Assembly: GCF_030817015.1 (NCBI RefSeq)
Contig: NZ_JAUSYS010000001.1
Location: forward strand, 4,154,001 to 4,218,000
Length of the DNA: 64,000 nucleotides
DNA from: Arthrobacter sp. V1I7
GTDB lineage: Bacteria > Actinomycetota > Actinomycetes > Actinomycetales > Micrococcaceae
Direction: 5' to 3'
The stretch's first letter is position 1; every line of letters begins with the position of its first letter. Position numbers and translations under genes: made by a program. Below are positions 8,250 through 17,070 of this stretch, one piece after another. The notes beneath the pieces are model-generated. The model was not told where the DNA came from, made no database searches, and worked only from the letters and a program-made list of their open reading frames with translations.

Positions 8250-9140
8250 TCATGGCTTTCCTGCGTGGAGCCCTGCGGTGACGGCTTCCGCGAATGCGTC
8301 CGTCTCGGCTGAGCGTCGGCTCTTGAGCCAGATGGCCGACGTCTGCCATGCCAATGGGTCACCTTCCAAAGGCCGCCATACGATGCCGTCGGGCAGCTCG
8401 GTCCAAGGGCTCTCGTTGAAGTGCACTCCGCGTCCCGCGAGGATCAGTCCGTGGGTGAAGTGCTGGCTGCGCGCGTGCACAATGGCGGACGGCAGGTAGC
8501 CCGCGTCCCTGCATGTATGCAGGAAATGGTCATAAAGTGGCGGGGCCATGAGTCGCGGAAAGATGATCAGCGGGTTGCCCTGGAGGTCCCGTAACCGGAT
8601 CGAAGATTGTGATGCCAACGGGTGCGAGGCGTTGAGGACCACCCCTAGGGCGTTTGAGGATACCGGCCCCGATTCGAAGCCGACGCTGCTCAACGGGTGG
8701 CGCACCACGGCCACATCCAGTTCGCCGTCGCGCAATCTTTCCACTTGCTCCATGGTGGTGAGTTCGTGGAGATTCAATAGCACGTCAGGTACAGCGGAGG
8801 CGAAAGATTCCACCATCACCTTCAGCGATCTGGGGTTAGTGTCCGGCGGCACGGCTACCTGCAGAACACCGGAAGCACCGGGACGGATCCGCCGGATCGA
8901 TTCCTGCGCCATCGCGACGTTCTCGAGCACGTTCCGTGCGTGTTCCAGGAGTAGCGCACCCGGTTCCGAAAGTTCCACGCCCGTCCGCCGGCGGTGGAAC
9001 AGTTGGACTCCCAGTTCCTTTTCAAGGTCCTTGATTCGCTGCGACAGTGGTGGCTGGGCCATGTGCAGCCGCTGCGCCGCCCGGCCGAAATGGAGCTCCT
9101 CGCTGAGCACCACAAAATACTTGAGATGGTGAAGGTCCAT
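8250..9140 (-). CDS. LysR-family transcriptional regulator
   Basis: A 296-residue LysR protein. The N-terminal winged helix is textbook: MDLHHLKYFVVLSEELHFGR, AAQRLHMAQPPLSQRIKDLE, LGVQLFHRR. The effector domain follows (GVLQVAVPPDTNPRSLKVMV, LRDGELDVAVVRHPL). Start chosen at 9140 (MDLHHLKYF); another ATG at 9152 would add four residues. It is transcribed divergently from the enoyl-CoA hydratase/CoA-ligase/transporter operon, the usual arrangement for a LysR activator controlling its neighbour. Two direct TATCAG repeats lie in the shared promoter region. The inducer is probably the substrate of that operon or its CoA ester. Confidence 0.9.
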   Translation of the reverse strand: MDLHHLKYFVVLSEELHFGRAAQRLHMAQPPLSQRIKDLEKELGVQLFHRRRTGVELSEPGALLLEHARNVLENVAMAQESIRRIRPGASGVLQVAVPPDTNPRSLKVMVESFASAVPDVLLNLHELTTMEQVERLRDGELDVAVVRHPLSSVGFESGPVSSNALGVVLNASHPLASQSSIRLRDLQGNPLIIFPRLMAPPLYDHFLHTCRDAGYLPSAIVHARSQHFTHGLILAGRGVHFNESPWTELPDGIVWRPLEGDPLAWQTSAIWLKSRRSAETDAFAEAVTAGLHAGKP

Positions 9141-9151
9141 GAGCTTGACCA

Positions 9152-9168
9152 TATCAGTTTGGTATCAG
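9152..9168. promoter_or_regulatory. Candidate LysR-binding repeats in the divergent promoter
   Basis: TATCAG occurs twice, 11 bp apart, i.e. one helical turn (9152-9157 and 9163-9168), just upstream of the LysR start and about 90 bp before the enoyl-CoA hydratase gene. A related GATATCAG lies before the DHDPS-family gene (16094-16101), so the same regulator could reach that operon. This is inferred from position and repetition only. Confidence 0.35.
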
Positions 9169-9257
9169 GGCGAGTAGATATTGATGTTAGACCGGTCACA
9201 TCGGGAGGTGTTCTGATGGATGCAATCCCGCAGGAACCATGAAAGGAAACACCACCC

Positions 9258-10025
9258 GTGTCCCAGGATGTCATCTTCACCCAGACCGATTCGACCGCCA
9301 TCGTCACTCTTAACCGCCCGGACAAACTCAACGCCTGGACCGAATCCATGCGCAACGAACTCATCGCCCACCTCGAAGGGCTCAAGGGCAATACGGAGAT
9401 CCGCTGCGTCATCCTCACGGGCAGCGGTCGGGCCTTCTGCGCCGGGCAGGATCTCGCCGAGACCGCGTCCATGGACCCGGAAGACCACGCGGCCGCCGAG
9501 GCCTGGATCGATGGTTTCGACCGCCTCTACCGTGCGGTCCGTAACCTGGACCAAATCACCATTGCCGCAGTCAATGGAGTCGCGGCCGGCTCCGGTTTCC
9601 AGTACTCGCTCCTCGCTGACCTCCGCGTAGGAGATTCGAAAGTACGTATGGGCCAGCCCGAGGTACTTTCCGGCATCCCCAGCATCACCGGGATCTGGGC
9701 CATGTGGAGCATCCTGGGTAAATCCAAGACCTCCCAGTTTGTCCTCACCGGCGAACTCGTGGACGCAGCCGAGGCCCAGCGGCTGGGACTGTTGAACTAT
9801 CTGGCGGACGACGGCGGGGTGCTGGACTACGCGAAGGAACTCGCTTCCCGTCTCAGCCTGCTTCCCCCGGGCGCCGTGCGCCTGACCAAGAACCGCCTCC
9901 GCAGCCTCGAGGAGGACGACCTCAGCGATGCCATGGCCGAAGCTAAGCGGGTCCATCGCGAGGCATACGGGACGGGCGAACCGCAGCGCGAAATGGCCCG
10001 CTTCCTCGCGGGCCGCGGACGCTAA
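9258..10025 (+). CDS. Enoyl-CoA hydratase/isomerase family protein
   Basis: A 255-residue crotonase-fold protein. It shows VTLNRPDKLNAWTESM, the oxyanion-hole segments (GSGRAFCAGQDL and VNGVAAGSGF) and GQPEVLSGIPS. Of the two hydratase glutamates, the second (Glu135 in GQPEV) is present, but the first is replaced by Gln115 (GSGFQYSLLAD, where hydratases have GGGCE or similar). That pattern fits isomerases or other crotonase reactions better than plain hydration. The start is GTG 9258 with GAAAGGA upstream. It begins an operon with an acyl-CoA synthetase and a transporter, so its substrate is probably the CoA ester made by the next gene product. Confidence 0.88.
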   Translation: MSQDVIFTQTDSTAIVTLNRPDKLNAWTESMRNELIAHLEGLKGNTEIRCVILTGSGRAFCAGQDLAETASMDPEDHAAAEAWIDGFDRLYRAVRNLDQITIAAVNGVAAGSGFQYSLLADLRVGDSKVRMGQPEVLSGIPSITGIWAMWSILGKSKTSQFVLTGELVDAAEAQRLGLLNYLADDGGVLDYAKELASRLSLLPPGAVRLTKNRLRSLEEDDLSDAMAEAKRVHREAYGTGEPQREMARFLAGRGR

Positions 10026-10035
10026 GGCGGTCGAA

Positions 10036-11637
10036 ATGATCACAACACCATCTCTGGTCGAAGATCACTACGCCAAGATGCTCGCCTCCCACAACTGGGA
10101 GGTCCCCGAGGTCTATAACATGGCCGTGGACGTGGCGGACCGCCACCCGCGTCACAAGCGTGCCCTGATCCTTGAGTCCACGATTGAGGGACGCCGGGAC
10201 GTCAACTGGGGCGAAATCCAGGACCGCTCCCGCCAGATCGCAGCCACCCTGCAGGATGCCGGCATCAAAAAGGGCGACCGCGTTGCCGTCCTGCTTCCGC
10301 AACGCGCCGACACTCCCGCCGTCTACCTCGGCGTGCTGAGGACCGGGGCCATCCTGGTCACCATGTCGCTCCTCTGGGCCCCGGAACCCATACGTTTCCG
10401 ATTGGGAGACAGCGGCGCCACTGTGATCATCGCCGAAGAGGCCAGCAAGGACCTGTTTGCCGGGTACACCGGGGCCTTCATCGACGTCGACAGCCCCGCC
10501 ATCGCCGAGCGTCCCGCAGTGTTCCAGGACGTCCCTACCAAGGCCGATGACCCAGCCCTCATCTTCTACACCTCCGGTACCACCGGCCGCGCCAAGGGAA
10601 TAGTCCATGCGCACCGCACCCTCCTGGGCCACAACGAGTTCGATTACTGCCATGCTCTCGGCGACGGTGATGTGTTCTACGGCGCGGGTGACTGGGCTTG
10701 GTCCCTGGCCAAGCTCATGGGTCCGCTGCGGGCCGGCGCAACGCACCTTGTGTTCCGTCCGGCCGGCGGCTTCGATCCCGCAGCCCTGCTGGACAGCCTG
10801 CAACGGAACAAGGTCACCAGTGCCCTGGTCAACCCCACCTTCCTGCGGAAAATGCGGGAGGACGTTCCCGACGCCGGCACCCGCTTCCCGCTGTCTTTGC
10901 GTACGGTCTGCTCCTCCAACGAGCCGCTGACACCTGACCTCATTGACTGGTTCCGGGTCCAGTTCGGAACCACCCTGCTCGACTACTACGGATCCACCGA
11001 GTCCTACCCCTTGCTGGGCAACTTCCCTGACGTCCCCGTGAAGTCCGGCTCGATGGGACGCCCGCTCCCCGGCTGGGAGGTCCGGCTTTTGGATGAAGGA
11101 GAAAACGAAGTTCCCGTGGGCGCCACCGGCGAGATCTGCCTCCGGGCCCGTTCCAACCCCCAGTACCCGTTGGGATACTGGAACATGCCCGAAGCGTCGG
11201 TGGCCGCATTCGGCGGTAACTGGTACCACACAAAGGACCAGGCCTACGCTGATGACGACGGGTACTTCTGGTTCCTGGGACGGATCGACGATGTGATCAA
11301 GACGTCCGGTTACCGGGTAGGACCCTACGAACTGGAAGCTGTCATCAGGGAACTTGACCCCGTCAAAGACGTTTCAGTGACGGGCGTTCCGGATGAGCTC
11401 CGCGGCCAATCCATCAAAGCATGGGTGGAACTGATGCCGGGCCACAGCGGCGACGCCCAACTGAACAAGTCGATCGTTGCCCACGTTAAGGAGAACTTCT
11501 CCCGCTTCGCTTATCCGCGCTACATCGAGTACGTCACCGCGCTGCCGAAATCGGCAACAGGAAAAGTTCAGCGGGCAGAGCTTCGTGCACTTCCCGACCC
11601 AGCACCGTCAGACCGCAATGAAGGACTAGCCTCATGA
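10036..11637 (+). CDS. Acyl-CoA synthetase (AMP-forming, medium-chain/benzoate type)
   Basis: A 533-residue ANL-superfamily ligase. It has the ATP loop (FYTSGTTGRAKGIVHAH), GSTES, the hinge Asp in DDGYFWFLGRIDDVIKTSGY, and the C-terminal catalytic Lys in LPKSATGKVQRAEL. The N-terminus (ASHNWEVPEVYNMAVDVADR) resembles ACSM-type medium-chain or aromatic acyl-CoA synthetases. It joins a carboxylic acid to CoA with ATP cleavage to AMP. It starts 10 bp after the crotonase gene and overlaps the transporter gene by 4 bp (ATGA), so uptake, activation and processing are co-expressed. The exact acid cannot be told from sequence. Confidence 0.88.
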   Translation: MITTPSLVEDHYAKMLASHNWEVPEVYNMAVDVADRHPRHKRALILESTIEGRRDVNWGEIQDRSRQIAATLQDAGIKKGDRVAVLLPQRADTPAVYLGVLRTGAILVTMSLLWAPEPIRFRLGDSGATVIIAEEASKDLFAGYTGAFIDVDSPAIAERPAVFQDVPTKADDPALIFYTSGTTGRAKGIVHAHRTLLGHNEFDYCHALGDGDVFYGAGDWAWSLAKLMGPLRAGATHLVFRPAGGFDPAALLDSLQRNKVTSALVNPTFLRKMREDVPDAGTRFPLSLRTVCSSNEPLTPDLIDWFRVQFGTTLLDYYGSTESYPLLGNFPDVPVKSGSMGRPLPGWEVRLLDEGENEVPVGATGEICLRARSNPQYPLGYWNMPEASVAAFGGNWYHTKDQAYADDDGYFWFLGRIDDVIKTSGYRVGPYELEAVIRELDPVKDVSVTGVPDELRGQSIKAWVELMPGHSGDAQLNKSIVAHVKENFSRFAYPRYIEYVTALPKSATGKVQRAELRALPDPAPSDRNEGLAS

Positions 11638-12956
11638 AAACACTGACCGAGAACCCGGTGGGAACTGAGTCCTCCCCGCGCCGGAACCTCAAGCGCGTAG
11701 CCGCCGCGGCGGCCGTCGGGAACTTTGTGGAATGGTTCGATTCCGCTGCATACGCCGTGATGTCCGTGACGATCGCTAAACTTTTCTTCCCCGACTACTC
11801 CACGACGGCCTCCCTGATGGCCGTGTGGGCCATCTTCGCCGGCGGCTTTATCGCCAGGCCGTTGGGGGCCGCCTTCTTCGGCCGCTACGGCGACAGAATC
11901 GGCCGCAACAAAATGCTCGGTTTGTGCGTCCTGATCATGAGTGCGGCCACGTTCTGCATCGGCATCCTGCCCACGTTCGCCGTGATCGGCGTCTGGGCGC
12001 CGATCCTACTGTTTGTGTTCCGCGCCATCCAGGGCTTCACCACCGGCGGAGAATATACCGGTTCCTCCGCGTTCATTGTCGAATACGCCCCGGAAGGAAA
12101 GCGCGCCACCTACGCCAGCATCATCCCCGCCACTGTAGGACTGGCTTCTGTGGCCGGCGCACTGCTGGGCGCGGCCATTACGGCCAACCTCAGCACGCCG
12201 GACCTCCAAGCCTGGGGCTGGCGCATCCCGTTCCTGCTCGCCGCCCCGCTTGGCCTGATCGGCCTCTACATCCGGTCACGGGTGGACGATACTCCCATCT
12301 TCCGCGGGCTTGAACAGAAGGGGAATGTGGCCAAGCGCCCGCTCGGAGATGCCATCAGGCTGTGCTCCCGGCAGATCTTCACCCTGTTTGGCTACAGCAT
12401 CACGAACGCGATCGCCTACTACCTCATGAGTAGCTACATGATCGCGTACATGACCTCCAGCTTGGGCTACTCCAGCACGGAATCGATGATCACCAGCGTT
12501 ATCACCATGCTGGTTTACACAGTGGCCTGTCCGTTTGCCGCACGGGCCAGCGACCGGTTCGGACGCAAACCCATGCTGCTGGCGGCCTGCCTCGGCTTTG
12601 TCGTGCTGACCATTCCGGCATTCTCCATCATGCCTCTGGGCCTTGGTTTCGCAATCCTGGGAACCAGCATCCTGGGATCGCTGGTGGCCGTGATCGGAAC
12701 ATCCAACGTTCCGGCCCTCGTGGAGATGTTCCCCAGCTCGGTTCGCTCCTCTGGATCCGCCATCGGCTACACCCTCGCCTACGTCCTGTTCGGCGGCACG
12801 GCACCGTTCGTTGCCACAGGCCTCGTGGCCAGCTTCGGAACCCCGCTGGCCCCTGCCTTCTACCTGATGGCCATGGCGGTAGTCTCCGCCGTCGTCGTCA
12901 AGTTCTCCTTCCGCGAAACCAAGTCACTGTCCCTTTCACGGACAACTGTCCTCTAA
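11634..12956 (+). CDS. MFS transporter, metabolite:H+ symporter (MHS) type
   Basis: A 440-residue protein with about 12 membrane spans. Hallmarks of the MHS subfamily (ProP, ShiA, KgtP relatives) are GNFVEWFDSAAYAVM in helix 1, RPLGAAFFGRYGDRIGRNKML between helices 2 and 3, and FTTGGEYTGSSAFIVEYAPE in helix 4-5. It probably imports an organic acid or zwitterion by proton symport. Its ATG overlaps the CoA-ligase stop, which points to the acid activated by that enzyme as cargo. The gene ends just before a strong hairpin terminator. Confidence 0.88.
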   Translation: MKTLTENPVGTESSPRRNLKRVAAAAAVGNFVEWFDSAAYAVMSVTIAKLFFPDYSTTASLMAVWAIFAGGFIARPLGAAFFGRYGDRIGRNKMLGLCVLIMSAATFCIGILPTFAVIGVWAPILLFVFRAIQGFTTGGEYTGSSAFIVEYAPEGKRATYASIIPATVGLASVAGALLGAAITANLSTPDLQAWGWRIPFLLAAPLGLIGLYIRSRVDDTPIFRGLEQKGNVAKRPLGDAIRLCSRQIFTLFGYSITNAIAYYLMSSYMIAYMTSSLGYSSTESMITSVITMLVYTVACPFAARASDRFGRKPMLLAACLGFVVLTIPAFSIMPLGLGFAILGTSILGSLVAVIGTSNVPALVEMFPSSVRSSGSAIGYTLAYVLFGGTAPFVATGLVASFGTPLAPAFYLMAMAVVSAVVVKFSFRETKSLSLSRTTVL

Positions 12957-13001
12957 GGATAATTCCACGTCAGGACTTGATGCGCCTGGCGTGACGCCAG
13001 G

Positions 13002-13068
13002 GGCGCGGCCTCCGGTACCGAATTGGGTTAGCAAACTCACCTCGGATCCCGGAGGTCCGCGCCTTTTT
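13002..13068 (+). terminator. Rho-independent terminator after the CoA-ligase/transporter operon
   Basis: GGCGCGGCCTCCGG (13002-13015) can pair with CCGGAGGTCCGCGCC (13049-13063) with a single bulge, followed by TTTTT at 13064-13068. The loop is long (about 33 bases). Its position 45 bp after the MFS stop fits the end of that transcript. Confidence 0.65.
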
Positions 13069-13266
13069 GCGTGCCCGTTAAATACTGCGCCGTCCGCTAC
13101 GCCACATCCGAGACAGCGCAAGCCCTGGATATTGATGACTTGATAGACATTGATTGGAGCATTAAAGGCATTGGACAGTCATCAAAGGGAAACCCTAGAG
13201 TTTCTCTTCAAGAGTCCATTCAGGTGTCACCGATCACACCTGCAACAACATTTTGGAGGTAAAGCA
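13069..13266 (+). promoter_or_regulatory. AT-richer promoter region of the ABC importer operon
   Basis: About 200 bp without a gene between the terminator and the ATPase gene. It is clearly AT-richer than its surroundings and carries three same-direction TTGAT motifs (13132, 13140, 13150), compatible with -35 elements or a regulator-binding array. It ends in a strong ribosome site (TTTGGAGGTAAAG). Confidence 0.45.
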
Positions 13267-14067
13267 GTGGCACGTATCGACCTATCGAACGTTGAAGTAA
13301 TGTTTCCGCCGTCGCAGCGGAACGGTGACCCGGTGACTGCCCTTAGTGGACTGGAGTTGTCTATCGGCGACAGTGAGTTTGTCTGCCTGCTCGGCCCCAG
13401 CGGATGCGGTAAGTCCACGGCACTGAACGTCATTGCCGGATTTGTCCAGGCAACGGACGGCGCTGCCACCGTGGACCGGAAATACATTGAAGGCCCCGGC
13501 ACCGACCGGGGCGTTGTCTTCCAGAACGCCAATGTCTTCCCCTGGCTGACGGTGGAGAAGAATGTCGGCTTCGGGCTCACCCTGAAGACCGCCAAAGGCC
13601 GGCGCGACAATGGGGAGAAAGTCGCGACGATCCTGAAAAGAGTGGGCCTCGAAGGCTTCGAAGATGCCCTACCGATGGAACTTTCCGGAGGCATGCTTCA
13701 GCGTGTGGGAATTGCCCGCGCCCTGGTGAACGATCCGTCCGTCCTCCTCATGGACGAGCCTTTCGGCGCCCTTGACGCACAGACGCGCATCATCATGCAG
13801 GAACTGGTCCTGGAACTCTGGGAACAGCAGCGCAAGACCGTGCTTTTCGTAACCCATGACATCGACGAAGCACTGCTTCTTGGAGACCGCGTCGTCGTGA
13901 TGTCAGCGCGGCCCGGCAGGATCACAGAAGACATCCGGGTTAAGCTCCCCCGTCCCCGCAGTTACGCCATGACCACCACCCCCGAATTCATGGCGCTGAA
14001 AGCCCACCTATTCGACAGCCTGCACTCCGAGGCTGTCCGCGCGGACCGCCTCGAAGCTCGCGCCTGA
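13267..14067 (+). CDS. ABC transporter ATP-binding protein (nitrate/sulfonate/taurine type)
   Basis: A 266-residue ATPase with Walker A GPSGCGKST, Q-loop VVFQNANVFPWLTV, signature LSGGMLQRVGIARAL, Walker B VLLMDEPFGALD, and switch His in FVTHDIDEAL. The FPWLTV and DEPFGALDAQTR patterns are typical of the SsuB/TauB/NrtD branch. GTG 13267 was chosen because a GGAGG site precedes it at the right spacing. It powers the importer formed with the next two genes (binding lipoprotein and permease). Confidence 0.92.
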   Translation: MARIDLSNVEVMFPPSQRNGDPVTALSGLELSIGDSEFVCLLGPSGCGKSTALNVIAGFVQATDGAATVDRKYIEGPGTDRGVVFQNANVFPWLTVEKNVGFGLTLKTAKGRRDNGEKVATILKRVGLEGFEDALPMELSGGMLQRVGIARALVNDPSVLLMDEPFGALDAQTRIIMQELVLELWEQQRKTVLFVTHDIDEALLLGDRVVVMSARPGRITEDIRVKLPRPRSYAMTTTPEFMALKAHLFDSLHSEAVRADRLEARA

Positions 14068-14122
14068 CGTATCTGCACCTCCCCCGCATCAGTCCCCCTT
14101 TTTTCGTAGGAGTTGAAATTCA

Positions 14123-15142
14123 ATGAAGCGCAAGCTTTCCATTCTGCTGGCCACAACAATGATGTTGTTCCTGGCCGCATGCGGATCCACCACCCCATCA
14201 GACTCGGGCGCGGCGGCACCCAAAGACGTGATCAAAATCGGGTGGGTACCGTGCCTCTGCTGGACCAGCTGGGCTTCGGTGCCGGCGGCGCTGGGATCAT
14301 CCGATCTCAAGGTGGAACTGGTTCCTTTCAAGAGCAGCAACGACGTGATCGTCGGACTCTCCTCCGGTTCCATCGACATGGGCACGGCCGGTTACAACAA
14401 CGCGGCATCCCTTCTGGTCAAGCAGGAGCTGCAGGCCAAGTACGTCTCCGGGATCAGCGCCAACGGTTCTGTGTTCATTGCGTCGCCAAAGAGCGGCATC
14501 GATTCCTGGGCGGATCTCAAGGGCAAGAAGATCGGCACGGTCCGTGGATCCACCCAGTACGTCAATCTGGTGACAGGCATGAAGGCCCAGGGTCTGGACC
14601 TCAACAAGGACTCTGAATTCGTCAACTTCCAGAACTTCAATGATCTCAACCTCGCCCTTCAGCGCGCGGACGTCGATGCCATGACCACCTTCCCGCCGAA
14701 CTCCGGCATAGCTGTCTCTGGCGGCTACGGCGTTGAGGTTCCGGCCATCAACGAGACGCTCTACGACGGTTCCTTCTACGTCGCAAGTGGCGTCCTCGCT
14801 ACCGACAAACTCATTGATAGCCGTCCGGACGATGTACAGAAGATCGTCGATACCCTCTACGCGCAGGGTGAGAAGCTCAACGGCGACAAGAATCTCTGGG
14901 TGGACACCTTCGCCAAATTCGCCACCAGCACCGAACCTGCGGCACTCCTCGCAGCACTCAACGCCGGACAGACCAAGTGGGACCCGCAGCTGAACGAGGA
15001 CCAGCTCAACAAGGTTGCCTCAACTCTGGCCGAGCTAAAGGAAATTCCCCGCGACACTAGCGTGGAGTTGACGGCAATGCTTGATTACAGCTTCCTCGAA
15101 AAGGCATCCGGCAAGACCGCGGCCGCCCTCGGTCGGAAGTGA
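14123..15142 (+). CDS. ABC transporter substrate-binding lipoprotein (SsuA/TauA/NMT1-like)
   Basis: A 339-residue binding protein. The signal peptide ends in lipobox LAAC with Cys20 lipidated. The mature protein has the two-lobed SsuA/NMT1 pattern: IKIGWVPCLCWTSW at the first strand, SNDVIVGLSSGSIDMGTAGY, then WADLKGKKIGTVRGSTQYVN and LNLALQRADVDAMTTFPPNS. The CLCW segment beside the binding cleft is unusual. Substrates of this family include sulfonates, pyrimidines, nitrate and aromatic acids, so the ligand is open. It lies between the ATPase and permease genes. Confidence 0.88.
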   Translation: MKRKLSILLATTMMLFLAACGSTTPSDSGAAAPKDVIKIGWVPCLCWTSWASVPAALGSSDLKVELVPFKSSNDVIVGLSSGSIDMGTAGYNNAASLLVKQELQAKYVSGISANGSVFIASPKSGIDSWADLKGKKIGTVRGSTQYVNLVTGMKAQGLDLNKDSEFVNFQNFNDLNLALQRADVDAMTTFPPNSGIAVSGGYGVEVPAINETLYDGSFYVASGVLATDKLIDSRPDDVQKIVDTLYAQGEKLNGDKNLWVDTFAKFATSTEPAALLAALNAGQTKWDPQLNEDQLNKVASTLAELKEIPRDTSVELTAMLDYSFLEKASGKTAAALGRK

Positions 15143-15147
15143 CCGCC

Positions 15148-16047
15148 ATGACCATCACAAACAGCGTCAAGGAGACGCACGCAGGGCCTTCCCCCAGGCC
15201 GCAGGCCGGACGCCCGCGCAAAGTGCAAAGCAGAAAAACGTGGGAATCCGTCCTGCGGATCGTGATCTGCCTCGCCGTTCCCTTAACCTTCCTCGTGTCT
15301 TGGGAATGGGCAGGCCAAGCTAAAGCTTTGGCCAATGGATTGTTCCCGCCGATCTCCACCGGTTTCTTCGCCTTGATCGACTGGGTCTTCAACGGCTCCG
15401 CGGAAAACGGACTGGTCCCCCAATCGATCTACTCGGGCACCTGGGTTGAACATGTGGGTGCCAGCATCGCCCGAATCCTTGCCGGCTTTGGAATCGGTGC
15501 GGCCCTCGCCGTTACGCTGGGAATCTCGGGAGGCGTGTCCTCGCTGGTTCGCGGCGCCGTTGACCCAATGATCAGTTCCATCCGCCCCATCTCCATCACG
15601 GCATGGGTTCCTTTGACCCTGGTGATCTTCGGCATCGGCAATAGCCCGGCCATCTTCCTGACAGCCCTCGCCAGCTTTTTCCCCATCTACGTCAACACTC
15701 TGGACGGAGCACGATCCGTCTCCCTCCAACTCATCAGGGCTGCCGAGATGCTGGGCGCAAACCGGAGGGAAGTCATTATCCGGGTGGTCCTCCCCGCAGC
15801 GCTTCCGTCCATCGTGACCGGGCTCCGTGTTGCAATCGCCATCGCCTGGACCACGGTGGTCATAGCCGAAATGTTGGGGGCGAAATCAGGACTGGGTTAC
15901 GTCCTGATCGATTCCTATAACCAGTTCCGCTTCGACTATGTCATCGCCGGCATGATCAGCCTTGGTGCCATGGGCTTCCTGACGGAAAAGGGACTGAAGC
16001 TGCTGTTCGCCCATCCGCTCCGCTGGGTCAGCAAGTCTGCCCGATAG
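15148..16047 (+). CDS. ABC transporter permease (SsuC/TauC type)
   Basis: A 299-residue BPD_transp_1 permease with about six membrane spans. The EAA loop is clear: QLIRAAEMLGANRREVIIRVVLPAALPSIVTGLR. The first 40 residues are polar and basic. Two starts are possible: ATG 15148 (GGAAG site eight bases upstream, chosen) or GTG 15139, which would overlap the preceding stop. It forms the membrane channel for the substrate delivered by the lipoprotein and energised by the ATPase upstream. Confidence 0.9.
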   Translation: MTITNSVKETHAGPSPRPQAGRPRKVQSRKTWESVLRIVICLAVPLTFLVSWEWAGQAKALANGLFPPISTGFFALIDWVFNGSAENGLVPQSIYSGTWVEHVGASIARILAGFGIGAALAVTLGISGGVSSLVRGAVDPMISSIRPISITAWVPLTLVIFGIGNSPAIFLTALASFFPIYVNTLDGARSVSLQLIRAAEMLGANRREVIIRVVLPAALPSIVTGLRVAIAIAWTTVVIAEMLGAKSGLGYVLIDSYNQFRFDYVIAGMISLGAMGFLTEKGLKLLFAHPLRWVSKSAR

Positions 16048-16122
16048 GACCATCGAGGTGCGCATTCCTACCGCACACCGTCCAACATCCTTTGATATCA
16101 GATAAGAAATGAGCACATTTTC

Positions 16123-17070
16123 ATGGACCGCAATGACGTTCAATGGGCCGGCTACTGGAGCGCCCTTGTCACTCCCTTCACAGAGGAAGGGAAACTCGAC
16201 GAGGAAGCCTTCGCACGGGTTACCGACATAACGGTCAGCCAGGGCGCACACGGAATCCTCGTCAATGGGAGCACGGGTGAATGGGTCAGCCAGAGCATTG
16301 AGGAACGTAAGCGTCTGGCCGAAATCGCCGTTGAAGTGGCAGCCGGGCGCGCACCAGTTGCCGTGAACGTCACCGCCCCTACCACCCAGGTCGCTGTGCG
16401 TTTGGCAAGGCACGCGGCCTCAGCCGGTGCGGAGTCGGTCATGGCGGCGGTTCCCGTCGGAGCCCGTCCCACGGCCAGGGAAGCCGAGAACTACTTCAAG
16501 GAGATCTTCGCGTCGACTGAACTGCCAGGCTGGCTTTACAACTTCCCGCAGGACTCCGCAACCCGACTCTCCGTTTCCCAGATCGTCAACCTGGCAAAGA
16601 TCCCCACCGTCGTCGGCGTGAAACAGAGCACCGACAGTTTGCCGGAGTTCCTGGAGACCATCGCTGCTGTCGGAGATGAGCTGAGGGTCTTCGGCCACAT
16701 GCTTTCACGGCTTGGCGCGTCCTTGATCCTGGGCGGCTACGGCGGTGACGGGCACTTCGGCTCGGGCATGCTCCTGGGCAGCAGGCAGCCGGACTTCTTC
16801 AACCACCTCCAAGCCGGGCGGGTGGCAGAGGCGCTCGAGATCGCCGATGCTGTCCATACCCTGAACGACACCCTGCGCGGCAGCGAGGATGACTACAACT
16901 GGCGCTATGGCGGAATGCAGGCCTCGCTCAAGGCTGCCATGAACATCCTCGGCCAGCCCGGCGGATACCCGCGGAAGCCGAAGCTCCCCGTTGAAGATGA
17001 CGCTTCACTGGACGCCATCCGGCAGGCACTGGTGGAAGCGGGCGCCCTGACTCACGAGCCCGCGGCGTGA
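16123..17070 (+). CDS. DHDPS/N-acetylneuraminate-lyase family aldolase
   Basis: A 315-residue class I lyase of the DapA/NanA superfamily. Visible catalytic features are the GSTGE motif (49-53), Tyr139 in WLYNFP, and the Schiff-base Lys167 in VVGVKQSTDS. Most members cleave or form a C-C bond with pyruvate or a related 2-oxoacid. It is unlikely to be the biosynthetic DapA because it sits in a catabolic operon after an ABC importer and overlaps a 2-hydroxyacid oxidase gene by 4 bp. A retro-aldol step releasing pyruvate is the best inference. A GATATCAG motif lies 30 bp upstream. Confidence 0.85.
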   Translation: MDRNDVQWAGYWSALVTPFTEEGKLDEEAFARVTDITVSQGAHGILVNGSTGEWVSQSIEERKRLAEIAVEVAAGRAPVAVNVTAPTTQVAVRLARHAASAGAESVMAAVPVGARPTAREAENYFKEIFASTELPGWLYNFPQDSATRLSVSQIVNLAKIPTVVGVKQSTDSLPEFLETIAAVGDELRVFGHMLSRLGASLILGGYGGDGHFGSGMLLGSRQPDFFNHLQAGRVAEALEIADAVHTLNDTLRGSEDDYNWRYGGMQASLKAAMNILGQPGGYPRKPKLPVEDDASLDAIRQALVEAGALTHEPAA

